A DNA stretch of 64,000 nt from Apophysomyces variabilis (GCA_002749535.1 MZZL01000402.1:310001-374000), one strand, 5' to 3'. Positions 25,438-39,050 are shown, counted from the first letter of the stretch. A program made the numbers and translations. The notes: generated by a model from the sequence alone, not told the origin.

Positions 25438-27706
25438 TTAGGATGCAGGCATCGGTTCGGTCTTCACCATGCCAGCATTCATATTAGGCGAATTCATGGC
25501 CAAGATTTTGTTCATATTGTCTTGCTCATCCATGGTGTCATAGTGCCTGAAGACGTAATAGTAGATACATCCGCAGACGAAGGCACCTGCAAAAAAGAAT
25601 GACCTGTTATTATCTTTACGTGCATGTTACCCGGATACCTACCAATAGCAACGCCACTATAAACCCAAACCATGTTAGGGTCATGGGCAGAGGGTGAGAT
25701 AGCCAGATTAATCAAGGCAGAGGCACAATTTGGCCACAGAGATAGAGCAGAGATAAGAGATTTCATCGATTTGGGGGCGTGTGTATAGGCGTATTCAATC
25801 GAAGTAATAGAAGCAAAAATCTCGGAGAAGGCGATCAATACGTAGCATGGGATTTGAACAAATACAGGGATGGTGGAATACCCAGTAGCGGCAAACGCAG
25901 GATCTTTGTAAATGTAGTATTGCACTACAGCGGCGTAAACCATGGCTGAAGCAGCTAGCATAAAACCCACTATGAAGCCATGGATCAGTTATTTTCTTTT
26001 TCATATTCACCGAGCTTCCCCTCTTTCTTAATTTCTCCTTGTTCTTACCCGTGATACGTTTTTGTGGGAGAAAGTTGATCTTGTGTTTTCGCATTAATGG
26101 GAACACAACCCTATCCCAGATAGGAATGAAAATAATGAGAGCAATTGGATCAAAGTTGTTCATGATATCGTTGGGTACACCATGGCGATCCATGCAGGCT
26201 GCTTGGGATAGCAAATTGTTGGACAACTGATTGTAACAAACCCAGTAGATAGAGAGCGGGATAAAGATACGACAAGCCATAATTGCTTGACGCAATTCAT
26301 CCACGAATTCGTCTGTCCAGTTTGCCTTTTGCCGGTCGTCTTCGGACCATGGAGCGACATGACCCAAACCTGGTTCACGCTTGGCAAATTCCATGACGGA
26401 ACGTGAGCCTTTTTTGGCCTCTTTATTTTCTGGGCGACTGGCTTGGTGTCGTGCAAAACGGATAACCTTGTATGCTTTCAGAATGACGGATTCGGTCGCT
26501 GGAGGCTTGTAATAGAATTTACTACCGGCTATAAAGACAGCGATGGCCATGGCGAACATACAGGCCGGTAGAAGGAAGGCTGCCCAGAAGGCCACATATC
26601 TTTCTAATATCGGACAGATGATACCACCGAGAAGACCACCCACGTTGATACACCAGTAAAACCTAGCATACTTTTCGTTACAATTACCCTTTTTTTACTT
26701 GCCTTTTTTTTTTCTCACGATCATTCACTTACCAATTGTACAGGTGTTGGATACTTAAATCATAATCGACCAGGACCAATTCACCATTCTTTTCTTTTCT
26801 GACATAGCTTTCTGTTTTTCGGTATTGGTCAGCGCAAAGCGGGGAAACAATGCCCTTGATGCCCCCGGTACCGACTGAGAAGAAAAAAGGCTCTCAATCC
26901 CCCATTCTTTGTGGGACATTGACGGTGTGTACTTTGTTTACTTACATCCAATAACGATGAGTGACACAATATAACCTGGGAAACCTGCGCCACTTTCTAT
27001 TGCTGCTGGTACGGATGTAGTGGTGAGGATAATCCATCCTATCATGTAAACAGTGGAGAACAATATAATGGTCCAGTAACGTCCAATATATTGATCTGCT
27101 ACAATGGCACCGAGCACGGGAGTAAAATAACAGAAAAAGGTGAAGAAATTCTGTTGATTATGACGTCAATGATGGTTCCCTGAATCTGGATAAATGCCAT
27201 TGTTTGTTATACCTGTAAGGCAGTAGCGATGGACTGTCCCCGTCCCAGCATGCCAGCAGGATCTTCTGCACTGGTCGGCGGAGGATTCTAATTTCAGAAT
27301 AAGGTGTCAGATGCTCCAATTTTGTACAAAACTAACAAATATGGTTAAAATACTTTACCTGAACATAGTTCTGAAAGGGTGTTGACCCACCAAAATATGC
27401 AAATCTGGATTCATTTTTTTACAAACGCAAAGTTCAATATAACATCTTATGGGAAACCTTATCCTATATCACACCTTTCACTAAAACAGTGTTATCATTG
27501 CTTATTGAGTATCACTGATCAAATCGATCTGCATTCTCCTTTTACCATAGTTCATTCACCAAGATAAAGCCAGCAGCTAAAGGAATACTAGCAGCTACTC
27601 GTCTTAATTTGGTCCGATCGATATTATCATCATCATAGATCTCGTATTCGTGTTTAGACACCACTTCAATGGTCTCTTTATTAATTTTCTCTTCGTCCTT
27701 GGACAT
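25438..27706 (-). CDS. PTR2: Proton-coupled di/tripeptide transporter (POT/PTR2 family)
   Basis: Plasma-membrane major-facilitator transporter importing small peptides with H+. The protein starts MSKDEEKINKE at 27706 and ends EPMPAS at 25438. POT signatures are present: the N-terminal NELCERFAYFGGSTPFQNYV (the ExxERF proton-coupling motif), FFTFFCYFTPVLGAIVADQY, a long central loop (ARHQASRPENKEAKKGSR), and late helices (VQIPCYVLIAFSEIFASITS). The ERF motif is completed only by a 6-nt exon at 27475-27480 between exons 27546-27706 and 27359-27404; the phase sums correctly (161+6+46). Other introns are ordinary. The N-terminus is acidic and cytosolic. Confidence 0.92.
27475..27480 (-). other. 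6-nt microexon of PTR2
   Basis: Reads TGAAAG on the minus strand, flanked by an upstream CTGTTTTAG acceptor and a downstream GTGTGA donor, with a 65-nt and a 70-nt intron on either side. It supplies the C-E-R of the conserved NELCERFAYFG. Without it the join reads a stop codon. Confidence 0.75.
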
Positions 27707-27880
27707 TATGAGAAACCGAAAAAAGAAAGCAAGATGGGAGAAGGGAAAAGGAACAAAGGGGAATTGAAAGATTTGTAGGTAACCGCAAATAAATAGATGA
27801 GCGGAATACATGGACAGATGAACTTATGAGGCCAACATCGCCTGCTTTTCTTTTTTTGCTGCCGCTGGATACACTAGTCG

Positions 27881-28808
27881 TTAGTCAACTCCGCAGAATC
27901 CCCTGACCTTTCTGTTGCCTTCAGCCTTACCTTTTTCTTTTCCAGGAACATGCGATGGAACTTCGGGTAACTCATGGACAATGGAAGGCTCCGAGACTGG
28001 TAACGGTTCGGCAGGTACAGCAGGTAACTTGGCCTCCAACTTTTTCAACTCGTTCCATAAGAACTTATACATAACACTAAGATCCATTGTTCTCTTCTTT
28101 ACCTCTTCACGTTGAAGTCCTTCAAGTTCCCGAAGGATCTCTTCCTCATCCTCGGTTGACATCTGCCCACTCAAAATTTCATCAATTTCCTAGAAAGACA
28201 ACAGACATTACACGGAATAAGTTTCCTTTTTCCATTCGCTTTATCAATCATCAACGTTACATTTTGATAAGCAATAGCATCCGCCGTGTCCTCCATTAAT
28301 CGTTCTACAGCTTCGATTGATAATTCCTTGTGAATCTCCTTCAAGACCTCATTGCCACTCTTCAATCCCTCCATCACTTGTTTTTCAACCAAAGCATACT
28401 CTATCGAACGAGTCTAGACAGAAAACAAACATAAGCAAGAACTTTCTCTTTGCGTCTCCGCATATCCATCTTTTTTTTTTCGCTCCTTTCATACCAATTC
28501 TTCCAGATTTAATAACTGCTGGTCTGTCTTTTCCAATAGCTGTTCTTGGTATTTCTTCTTCTTAAGGGCTAACAGTGCCTTCTTCTTGTTTCCTTGACTC
28601 AGAGCCAGGCGTGCGGCTTCTACTTCTTTTTCTAGGATAACATTAATCTGCACAAGTCATCCGTCGTTAATGTTATCCAGTTCATTGGTGGTCTCATGTT
28701 CCGCATGCCTTCTTCTGATACTGTTTTAACTTGTCTCTTTGAATTTTGAGATCCAGTATAGCCTTGTCTTGGGATGTTATCTTATTTTTCGCTACGGCGT
28801 TTCCCATA
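27881..28808 (-). CDS. VPS20: ESCRT-III subunit Vps20/CHMP6
   Basis: Nucleating ESCRT-III subunit that bridges ESCRT-II to Snf7 on endosomes. It starts MGNAVAKNKITSQDKAILDL, with Gly2 available for N-myristoylation as in Vps20/CHMP6. The helical core follows: RDKLKQYQKK, then INVILEKEVEAARLALSQGN, KKKALLALKKKKYQEQLLEK, SGNEVLKEIHKELSIEAVER and DTADAIAYQNEIDEILSGQM, then an acidic EDEEEILRELEGL stretch and a Pro-rich tail (LPAVPAEPLPVSEP). The first intron lacks a GT donor and appears to be GC-AG (AAGAAG|GCATGC). The stop is 175 bp upstream of the PTR2 start on the same strand. Confidence 0.9.
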
Positions 28809-28945
28809 CTATAGATTTACTTGGTACTGTTTTTTGGCAAGGCGCAGCATCTACTTTTTTTTTTGGCTGTAACACACACGCACCCACAGCTTACACAGGG
28901 GAATTAGGGTGAAGCATGACAATCAGTGACGGCGTACAAAAGCGT

Positions 28946-30295
28946 TCAAACCCCGTCAACTCGGTGCGTGCTTATCCATCCAACGGGATAGTTGTGTTTC
29001 GAAAAACACCAGCCCTGATCTGACCTTAGGTGTATAAAGCTTCCCACTTCGTGGGAATAAAACAAAATGATGTAGTACCAAGTAGGCGGTATTTTTACTA
29101 GAAAAGGTTTACAGCGACCCTTGCGAATGGTAAAACCTAATTTGCCCTGGATGAACTTAGCAAAGATTTCATCCGCGTCATTTCTTTGAGCAAAACAAAA
29201 TATGCTCTGATCATTGATGACTGATAATAATTGCTGGCCAAAAGTACTTTTGCTAGAATGCAAATTGATTTAGCAAAATAAAGCCTGACACATAGTCTAA
29301 GTTTCGGTATATAGTCACGTTCGATCTGTGCATCCTCAGGTTTTCCCTGTGTACTTGAACAAGAACCGTAGGATATTTTCGGGTAGATGAAAGGGATCCA
29401 TTCCTAGCTTACTTTTTTCCCATACGCTATATAGGACTAAGTACGTTCGGTCCAATGAAATGCTTCCCATTACTTCGGTCAAATCCTGGTCTATTTGCGA
29501 TCAACAAGGAAAACCATGCTGAAGGAATTGAATTCCTCTAAAGTGACTCATATCTTTGAAACCTTGGCGAAGAAAACTATCTAAGGGCAGATTCCTAGCT
29601 GGAATATGCTTAGGTATTCGTGCCGGTCAAACGAAGTTAGACGTTGCAGGTTGGAGCAAAATCCCATTCTTTTCCACGTGGTGACGTGCCACTTGATACA
29701 GTTTACAGGAAAACGAGTCTGTCCTTGGCGTACTAAATAAACTTCATTCTCCACTAGCTTGTCGTACCATAAAACCATATGAACGAAAATTAGAGTGGCG
29801 AAGACTTTTTTCTAATATTTCGATAAAACAACGGAAACGCAGTATGTCGGGCCATTTTCCGAGTCTGTGAGCGGTCGACAGGAGATAAGTTTAAATCTTA
29901 CCTATGAATCTCTCCCCTCGGCACGGGACATGGGAACCAGGAGACATCTCCTACAAATCCTAATAAGGGCACTCTGCTAAGATAAAACAGTCGGTAAGTG
30001 GATTATCACCCAGTATAATATGAGTAGAGATTGTAGTCGGTTTCCGTAGGAGAAGAAGGCCACATAAAGAAAAAAAAAAAGGACTCGCCCCTAGACCTGG
30101 GTTATAAGGACGTGTAAACCGGTTTGCATTGGATCTATAGTCAATGGAATACATGGCTATAAACATGAATATCCAAAGATTAGCCAACATATACTCCATG
30201 TACAAATGAGCAGACTCAGTCGACACGACTTCTATCTTTTCGTCACGAAACATGAGTAGCTGAAGATGCAAAGAACTGTGCAAAAGCAGCAGCAA
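28946..30295 (-). pseudogene. Unidentified coding-like region, probably decayed
   Basis: I do not recognise it. On the minus strand a chain of protein-like pieces switches frame several times: 30295-29960 (DEKIEVVSTESAHLYMEYML), about 29900-29790 (HRLGKWPDILRFRCFIEILE), 29778-29581 (VLWYDKLVENEVYLVRQGQT), about 29487-29338 (SISLDRTYLVLYSVWEKSKL) and 29263-28946 (NDADEIFAKFIQGKLGFTIR). No consistent splice chain, start or domain was found. A broken single gene is the simplest reading; chance ORFs cannot be excluded. It lies between VPS20 and the amidotransferase-like gene. Confidence 0.3.
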
Positions 30296-30393
30296 ATTGT
30301 TTTACATTTGGAAAAAAAACTTTATCATTGGAACAAATGGTTTACTAAACTCATTTAAGCAGCATTTCATTACGCTTATGAATGACTTATTTA

Positions 30394-31434
30394 CTAAATT
30401 CTGCTCAATCTTAAGGAAGGATTCATCATAAACTTTCCGATCACCATCAATAACCAGACATAGTCGCTCTCCAACCTCGTGTTAGTCAACCTGGCTTTGA
30501 ATCTTGTATCGGTTTTCGCAATCTCGTAAAGCAACTGGGATGGGGGATCTACCGCAACTTGGAAGGAAAGAATGCGCTTTCCGTCGCTCACCGCATATGT
30601 AGCATCGTATTGCTCATCGTAAATGACTGGATAAAGGCGGGTTTCGTTCTCCGGCACACGGCCAATTCTCTTCTCGGCTGCCATCATTAGTAGCTAATAC
30701 ATAACGTGTTAAGTATAGAGGCCAAGCAAGAGCAAAATCTTACAATGGAGTGGGGATGCCGCCCAAAATCAGCTTCGAAATGGTTCGTCAAGAAACCATC
30801 AAGAATATCGAGCTATAACAATAAGTTGACTCAATAGTTGCTGCTATCCTTTAAATTTTACCTTTTTCTTGTTTTCATTTGGTTCAACTTTCAAATCAAA
30901 AGCGTTTGCGATGACAATGTGGCCAGAACCGATACCAATTAGTTTAGCTTCCGGCGCCTTATCGTAGACCCTTTTGGCGAAATCCCTTATGGGACCGTAT
31001 TCTCCCTCCATTTGTGTACCACAGAACAGATAGGCACCATAAAGGTCAAGATCGTCGTCCTCCGGCAATTTATCAGCTTTTGTGATCCACTTGACTTTGA
31101 AGTTCTTGAAAACAAATTGTGACATGAAGTTTGCAAATTGCTCCTTCGCGTAGCTCGGACCTTCCCAGTTGGTAGCCATGTTACCATAGGAAGATGGTTT
31201 GACCTGGGAGGACGCTTGAATCTCAGGAGGCACTTTGCCGTTGGGAATATTGTTGGTACCATTGGCAGTACCGGCATCATTGCTAGTAGCGGGATTGGGT
31301 AAAATTTTGCCTTGCAATAATTGCCCCAGATAGCCTGCAATTCTATTCTTCTGTATACTCTCTTCGATCTGTACTTCCTTCCCGCTAAGGATCGCGTCGC
31401 AGTCAACAATTACAATTCTTCTTAGTTCAGCCAT
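30394..31434 (-). CDS. Class I glutamine-amidotransferase-like protein lacking the catalytic cysteine
   Basis: Three exons (30862-31434, 30744-30812, 30394-30693) give 313 aa. The fold resembles class I amidotransferases: an N-terminal strand RRIVIVDCDAILSG, a central YLFCGTQMEGEYGPIRDFAK, then AKLIGIGSGHIVIANAFDLK, which aligns with the nucleophile elbow G-I-C-F-G-H of active enzymes. Here it reads G-I-G-S-G-H, so the cysteine is replaced and no standard glutaminase activity is expected. A later HFEADFGRHPHS may be the His region. I start at the ATG at 31434, 40 nt below a TATA box; the frame is open to 31530 but that part lies above the TATA. Function is unknown; a pseudoenzyme or an unrelated flavodoxin-like fold are both possible. 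Confidence 0.72.
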
Positions 31435-31473
31435 GGGTTCAATGATGGAGGCAGATGATGATTCTGTCACGCC

Positions 31474-31481
31474 TTTATATA
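31474..31481 (-). promoter_or_regulatory. TATA box of the amidotransferase-like gene
   Basis: TATATAAA on the minus strand, about 40 nt above the ATG at 31434. It fixes the start choice. Confidence 0.55.
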
Positions 31482-31484
31482 CAC

Positions 31485-33766
31485 GTTCGCATCTCTGTAA
31501 TGTGCTCTTATGGTAAGTTATCTCTCTCAATCAGCTGTCCCAATATTTGTCTGGTTTTAACCGAGGTTTTGTTTGTGAATGGTGTGTGAATCGAGCGTCG
31601 CCATCGGAACAGAAAGTTTCAGAATAATGTACGTTTGGAAGAAGTCTGTGACAGTGTCCTTGCCATGTAACTATTACCCACAACAAGCCATTCAATCATA
31701 TATTCGGCAAATGAATTAATGAAAATAGTTTGTAATCACAGTTCTCCATAATGTATGTATGCAAAACCAAATCTATAGCGGAAAAAAAAAATGCTTCAAG
31801 CATAGTGAATGCTTTTTCTACAGTGATACTGTTGCCCATGTTTTGTTTATCGTCCCTACATATGGAAATGCGTATAATGAAACGCTCGGAAAGTGAACAA
31901 CTTAACCAGTTTTGATACACAACGCCATACGTAATAGTTGCTGTGGGAAATAATCCCTGGGGTCAGAGTTGCATAGTAACGTATCTGATTCGTTTATCAT
32001 AAACTTTACGTAACGGAAGTTGACAACTTCTTCGATGAAACAGTTTATCAACTCATTTTTTGTATACTCAGTGACATAAACATACAGAACGGAAAAGTTG
32101 ATTGAGGAAAACGTCTGTCTTTGACAATGTTTGGTCATTCTGTTGCATGAAACACTGAAAATATTTACAAAAGCAATCAGAAATCATTGATTTGATGCGG
32201 AACTAAGGTCTCCGTCCGACTTTTTCTACAGTACCAGTATTCATAGCGGGAGCTTCCCGAATATGAATCTCTGAGTACCAGCTATAAGCGATAAGATTTT
32301 ATTAAAGTCTGTGGAATAGCGTATTTTGGCGTCTCTTAACAGCGATAACTGAATAAAGTGCGCATTGACATATATTCAAAGTGTTATTCTGCATGCATAA
32401 TGTCAATAATGACAGGCCTCAGTCTGTTCTTGGCTTTAAGCTTACAATGGGAAGCACAATGGTCAATCGCGCCTTGGCACACAGTTAAATCAATGAAAAA
32501 TATTGAAACGTAGGTGGTTTTGGCCTAAACCATGTAGCCGTCAACTCGGAAACAATGAAATGGCAACGGAAAGCAGTCTTTATTTGAAATTTCAGATATT
32601 ATTCAGTAAGTGTCTCCTCTAAGAGAACACGTACCTTTGGTCCGTATAAAGAGTAGTCCTCCATGACAACTCTCTGCAGTCGATTGAGATTTCTCGTGCA
32701 AGTATCAAATCCGCATCTCACTGTTGATTCACAGAACCTCAAGGAAGTACTACTATACATATTACGGGCGTATGTGGTTAAGCAGATTGAAGTTCAACTC
32801 ATAGACCCTAAGAAGGTCATACCATACAAAGCAGGTAACTAGTACTGCTTTGGTATGGTCCACAAATGGATTTTGCAAAAGGAAATACTGTTTCCGAGAT
32901 ACGTTGCGCAACTTAGCACGAGTTTCAGATGGATGAAGAAACAAGATCCTTTAAGGCTGTGTTTACACCAACTATGTAAATTTTAGGTTATTTAGCTTTC
33001 ACTTATTTTGTGCCTTCAATCAAACCTTTTACACACAGAAAATCTAATGACTGGAGAATACGAGATACACGATTGCGCCAACGCCTTGATGTGGTACCAG
33101 TTACAGTTCGAGGTCTTTTGGTTTTTGACAGTGAGTTCCATTTTTTTTTTGGTTTGACCAAATATTGTTCCTGTTTCATCCCGCTTGTAAGTGGTAAAGT
33201 CTATGTGCGAACATTTAGATGAAACTGTCTTAGCCCAACTGTTACTCACATTTACCGTATGTGTGATCCGTTCTTACCACAAACAGTGACAGGTTATATG
33301 GCGGCCAAAGCGCCCGGTCGTGTGTAAAAATCTACTAAACGCATAATTTGAAAGTACGAAAAAGGAAGCTACAGTTGCGAAAGAGCACACGCCAACTGTG
33401 ACTATTGCTACTGGAAACAGCTTCGAATTATGCAAAGCTTCAAGCAATATTCATGCAGTCCATGTAGACACAAACATGAGCAGTTGTGCAGATAGGGCGC
33501 GATGCTGTTTCGCTAGGTGGCGCTTAGAGCTAGCTAGACCAACGGTGGGTATGCTATTGGCATCTGTTTCCTTACTATCACTACTGTTCCAAAACTGTCA
33601 AAATTGTTTGATTTTGAATAAAAATTTTTTTATCGTTGTTATTTAATGCTAGTATTGCTCGCTTTAGCAAGCACAGTAGAGGGTCTGTAATCTCCGAGCT
33701 AAGCCACTTCGACTTCGCCCATGGGCACAAGAGGGGAGAGTGTGTTCTAATTGTGCAGGGTTCCCC
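31485..33766. other. Gene-poor stretch, 2.3 kb
   Basis: No gene could be supported. Minus-strand ORFs at 31696-32138 (e.g. NSDPRDYFPQQLLRMALCIK) and 32762-32944 look protein-like but lack motifs and a splice chain. The right end should carry the COA3 promoter. Confidence 0.4.
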
Positions 33767-34081
33767 ATGACAGGACCAACTCGTGAAAAGCTCTACTCGC
33801 ATCCCCAAGGTGGCTTTACGCCAGCATTGCAGAGAACCCGCAAACCATTCCAAGTTCGCAACATTGCAACGCTTACAGGTTTAATCACATTTGTTGCTGG
33901 TGTTTGTGAGTATTTTGAATTGCTTCCGTTCCTAGCCCAAACTAACTGATTCTTTCGTGCCCTTAAAGATTCTTATGCGCTGTTTGCTGTGAAGCAGGAC
34001 GACTTTAGCGACGTTCCTATGCCAAATACGTTTCCAGGTGTCCATGATGTTACTAAAGAAATGAAGAAGAATAATGAATAA
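33767..34081 (+). CDS. COA3: Cytochrome c oxidase assembly factor 3
   Basis: Small inner-mitochondrial-membrane protein that couples COX1 translation to complex IV assembly. Two exons (33767-33905, 33969-34081) give 83 aa, the usual size. GGFTPALQRTRKPFQVRNIA precedes a single membrane helix (TLTGLITFVAGVYSYALFAV), and the family motif YALFAVKQDDFSDVP follows at once. The ATG at 33767 (MTGPTREK) is the first in frame; upstream codons have no ATG. Confidence 0.9.
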
Positions 34082-34320
34082 AAGAAAGTGCGACTTAATT
34101 ATACTAGTCTGCATTGTTTATCTGCTGCTGCCCAATCTCTTTAGCATGGTCAGGCTTCTCCAGTTAAGCACGTAAATCAAAATGATCCATGTAATGAAAG
34201 CTAAATCATGCCCATACAGTACAACTACTTATTGAACTGATACTCGCTTGAATCCCGATTCTCTCAGCTATAACAAAATCCGCTGAATAGGAAGTTGTCA
34301 AAATCCGCTATTTCTTTCGC

Positions 34321-35577
34321 ATGACGCAAGGACGAAAATTAAAAAACAAGCTGAAATCTTTAAGCATATCCAATAAATCAACCGATCGCTACGGAAATGA
34401 GCATACGACGACACCTGGATCTGCTTCAGTAACGGATAGATTGGCGAAGTTGCGAGCAGAACAAGTGCGCGCTGAGAAGAACCGACAGCGACTGCAAAGC
34501 AAGTCAGGTCATGATGACGATCGTTTTGCTAGTCCACCTTCATTACCCACCCCTTACGAGCTGAATGCAAAGCAATCATCAATCGCACAGAATTCTGCTG
34601 CCGGTCCACCTCCTCCGTTATCTTGGACATCTAAAACGAGAAATGTCTCGTTTTCGAAAAGAATTAGATCCGAGTCCAAAGACATACCTTCACTCTGCTC
34701 AATGTGCGTACACCAGATCTCTCATGAGATAGAGAGCCAGTATGGCATTCATCCGGATTACTCTGTAAAGCAATTTGCTTTGCTACCGGTCAGAATCAAA
34801 GAGAGAGTGCTCCAAAGCACTCGAGTGACAAACCGCATACTGAATCTGTTTGAAGAAGCACCATATACGGATCTTTGCCTGGAAAATGCATCTGTTTCGA
34901 TGAGCAGGCTTATACAAGCTTTCTGGAAGGCTGAACTAGTGAAAAAAATGGGTACTGAGGGAGAGCTTAAGGACGATTGGGAAGAGAATTATGATAACCA
35001 TGACGAAGGTGAACCAGACGTCTACGTTTTTGATCTGGAAATCCAGGAAGAAGATGAATGCTCGTATCATATGCAACATATTTTACAGGTTTTGATTGGA
35101 AACTTGGATTTAAGCAAGCGATATACACTTTTTACACCTTTGTCCTTAACATTAACATCTCTCAACATCTCATTTGTTCGCCCATTCCTTCCCTCTACAG
35201 CGATTGCCTATTTAATATCCACAACCTTACCCGCCCTTTTATCGTTTTCTAGCGCTGGGTGCTTTACGGCCGCAGAAGGACCACAGGCTTTGTCGATTCT
35301 TTCACGTGGGTTACGTAAACTGCGATACTGGGACATTGGATACCACGAATGGATAACACCCGGCATGTTCTGTGAATGGAGCTCAGAGTCGGTCATCAAC
35401 TGGCGGAACGACTTGAAAGATCTACAGACATTGCATTTGCACTATTCAGGACAGAATCATAACGCAGGTGCAGAGATTACTTGCTTGCTGAATGATCCTC
35501 GCACTGAAAAGCACACGCGCCGGTTGAAATACCTTAAAGTTTACTGGCAAGGTAATGATACACCAATAACACGATAA
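34321..35577 (+). CDS. Hypothetical intronless protein, LRR/F-box-like C-terminus
   Basis: Single-exon 418-aa ORF. I do not recognise it. The N-terminus is basic and disordered with a helix (DRLAKLRAEQVRAEKNRQRL) and a Pro-rich stretch (AAGPPPPLSW). A Cys pair lies in SLCSMCVHQISHEI. The middle is helical and acidic (DDWEENYDNHDEGEPDVYVF). The C-terminal half has periodic leucines (YTLFTPLSLTLTSLNISF, LRKLRYWDIGYHEWI, DLKDLQTLHLHYSG, RLKYLKVYW) that resemble a degenerate leucine-rich repeat, as seen in many F-box proteins, but no F-box was found. It is one of the few long genes here without introns. Confidence 0.75.
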   Translation: MTQGRKLKNKLKSLSISNKSTDRYGNEHTTTPGSASVTDRLAKLRAEQVRAEKNRQRLQSKSGHDDDRFASPPSLPTPYELNAKQSSIAQNSAAGPPPPLSWTSKTRNVSFSKRIRSESKDIPSLCSMCVHQISHEIESQYGIHPDYSVKQFALLPVRIKERVLQSTRVTNRILNLFEEAPYTDLCLENASVSMSRLIQAFWKAELVKKMGTEGELKDDWEENYDNHDEGEPDVYVFDLEIQEEDECSYHMQHILQVLIGNLDLSKRYTLFTPLSLTLTSLNISFVRPFLPSTAIAYLISTTLPALLSFSSAGCFTAAEGPQALSILSRGLRKLRYWDIGYHEWITPGMFCEWSSESVINWRNDLKDLQTLHLHYSGQNHNAGAEITCLLNDPRTEKHTRRLKYLKVYWQGNDTPITR

Positions 35578-37495
<1,918 letters not shown>

Positions 37496-37664
37496 GTGTA
37501 CGCTTGCAGAATGGAAAAGATCGATTACCCACTTGCTGCATAATTAAAACAATATATATGAGAAAGGGCAAACTTCGGAAAGATAGAGTCATCCTGTAGC
37601 AATTCTGGCGAAAAGAAAATGACCAAAGATTTATTATCTAAGTAGTGGCAAAGGGAAGGGTTAA

Positions 37665-38819
37665 CTAAGAGGCATCAACAAGGGCAAAGCGGGCAGCTGC
37701 TCGGTCAAAGAAACTGGATTTCAGGTCAAGATCCTCCAAAAACGGGTGATTTGGCGCAACTTCTCTCAATTGGCTACACACGTCAGATTAACAAGACATT
37801 GAAAAGAAGCATGATAGGTAGACTTACTTGACGTAACGATTCAGGACATCTTGTGGCTTTGAGGTCAACGTGGCACACACGATCATGTTGACCAATGTAT
37901 CTGGATCGTCACTATTCTGCTCCCGCGAATAGCAAAAGTTTCAATTCGCCTTCTTCTGTCATTCACAAGCTTTTCTCACCTTTGTTAATGCCTCAAGCAA
38001 TAAGCTCTCGGCTTCTGGGTATCTGCCCAATGCAAGATTAGCAGCGGCCTGACCATTCAAAACTTTCATTGTCTGCGCTGTATTCGACTGGCCAAATTCT
38101 TCGTAGATATAGAATGCTTCCTGATATTTGTCCCCGCCCTTTTTTCACAAAACCTCGAATCGTCAGCAACGACACAATATCAAGTGCAGAGGTCTTGTTT
38201 GATCTTACCACACGCAAACCGACCCAACCTTCCATCATTTGTAACAATAGCGCGTCCTCTGCCCATGATTTAGCCTGGTTCACCTCGTTGCGAGCCAAAT
38301 CTAATCGATCCATTTGCAAATAGATCTGAACTGCAAGGGCAGCGCTAAGATAGGCATCCCATCAGCACCCGTTCATTAACAATTAGTTGAGGCTCACCAT
38401 TCCAGTTTTTTCGAGCGCACATGAAGCACCTTCAAGGCGTCTTCCAATCGCCCATCGTTGACGTAAATGGTGGCAATGACAACTTGGATGGTTTGATGAA
38501 CCCGGTTGGCTCCTTCTTCAAGTAAAGTTTCACATTGTTGGAGAATTTCATCTTTTGCCTGGCCTTTTTGTTTGGCTTGCATATATAACGCCAGCAATTT
38601 GACAGCTTTCAATGGGGCCACCACATCGTCACGAATATCGGTAATGACCAAGTTATACTTGCCCTGAGCGACATACGATCGATATAAATATGTCTGTGCC
38701 TCGAGCGTGGCTTCAGGAGAGTACAACCCCTTCGCGGAGCTGACATCGTTAATTACACTTTGGTAGTTACCAAGCGCAAATAGATTACGGATACCGAACA
38801 GAACAGATTCTTCGTCCAT
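37665..38819 (-). CDS. SEC28: Coatomer subunit epsilon
   Basis: Epsilon-COP of the COPI vesicle coat, acting in Golgi-to-ER retrieval. It starts MDEESVLFGIRNLFALGNYQ at 38819 and ends FALVDAS at 37665. It is built from TPR-like helical hairpins: EAQTYLYRSYVAQGKYNLVI, KAVKLLALYMQAKQKGQAKD, AVQIYLQMDRLDLARNEVNQ, KYQEAFYIYEEFGQSNTAQT, LNGQAAANLALGRYPEAESL and DDPDTLVNMIVCATLTSKPQ. The exon 1 join at 38398 gives KKLEC/AALAVQ. An acceptor after a run of A near 38140 (AAAAAAG|GGCGGGGAC) restores the frame after the RV exon. The start is 231 bp from the divergent TDG gene. Confidence 0.93.
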
Positions 38820-39050
38820 AGCAATAGAGGGCAATGGTCGTGTGTATTAGAAACCCTAACTTGCCGCTCTGCAACACGCTTCCACGTCACTCAGTTTCAA
38901 GCGGCGCAAAATTTTTGGGGGTTCAATAAGCTCTTTGAGGGCATTGACTTTGGGTTGTGCTATGCGTGTGCAGCTGCTGAAGACACGTTTCGAGGTCTGT
39001 TTTCCAAGTACCGTCCATTCCATAACGAGGTTACTTCTTGATTTGCACCG

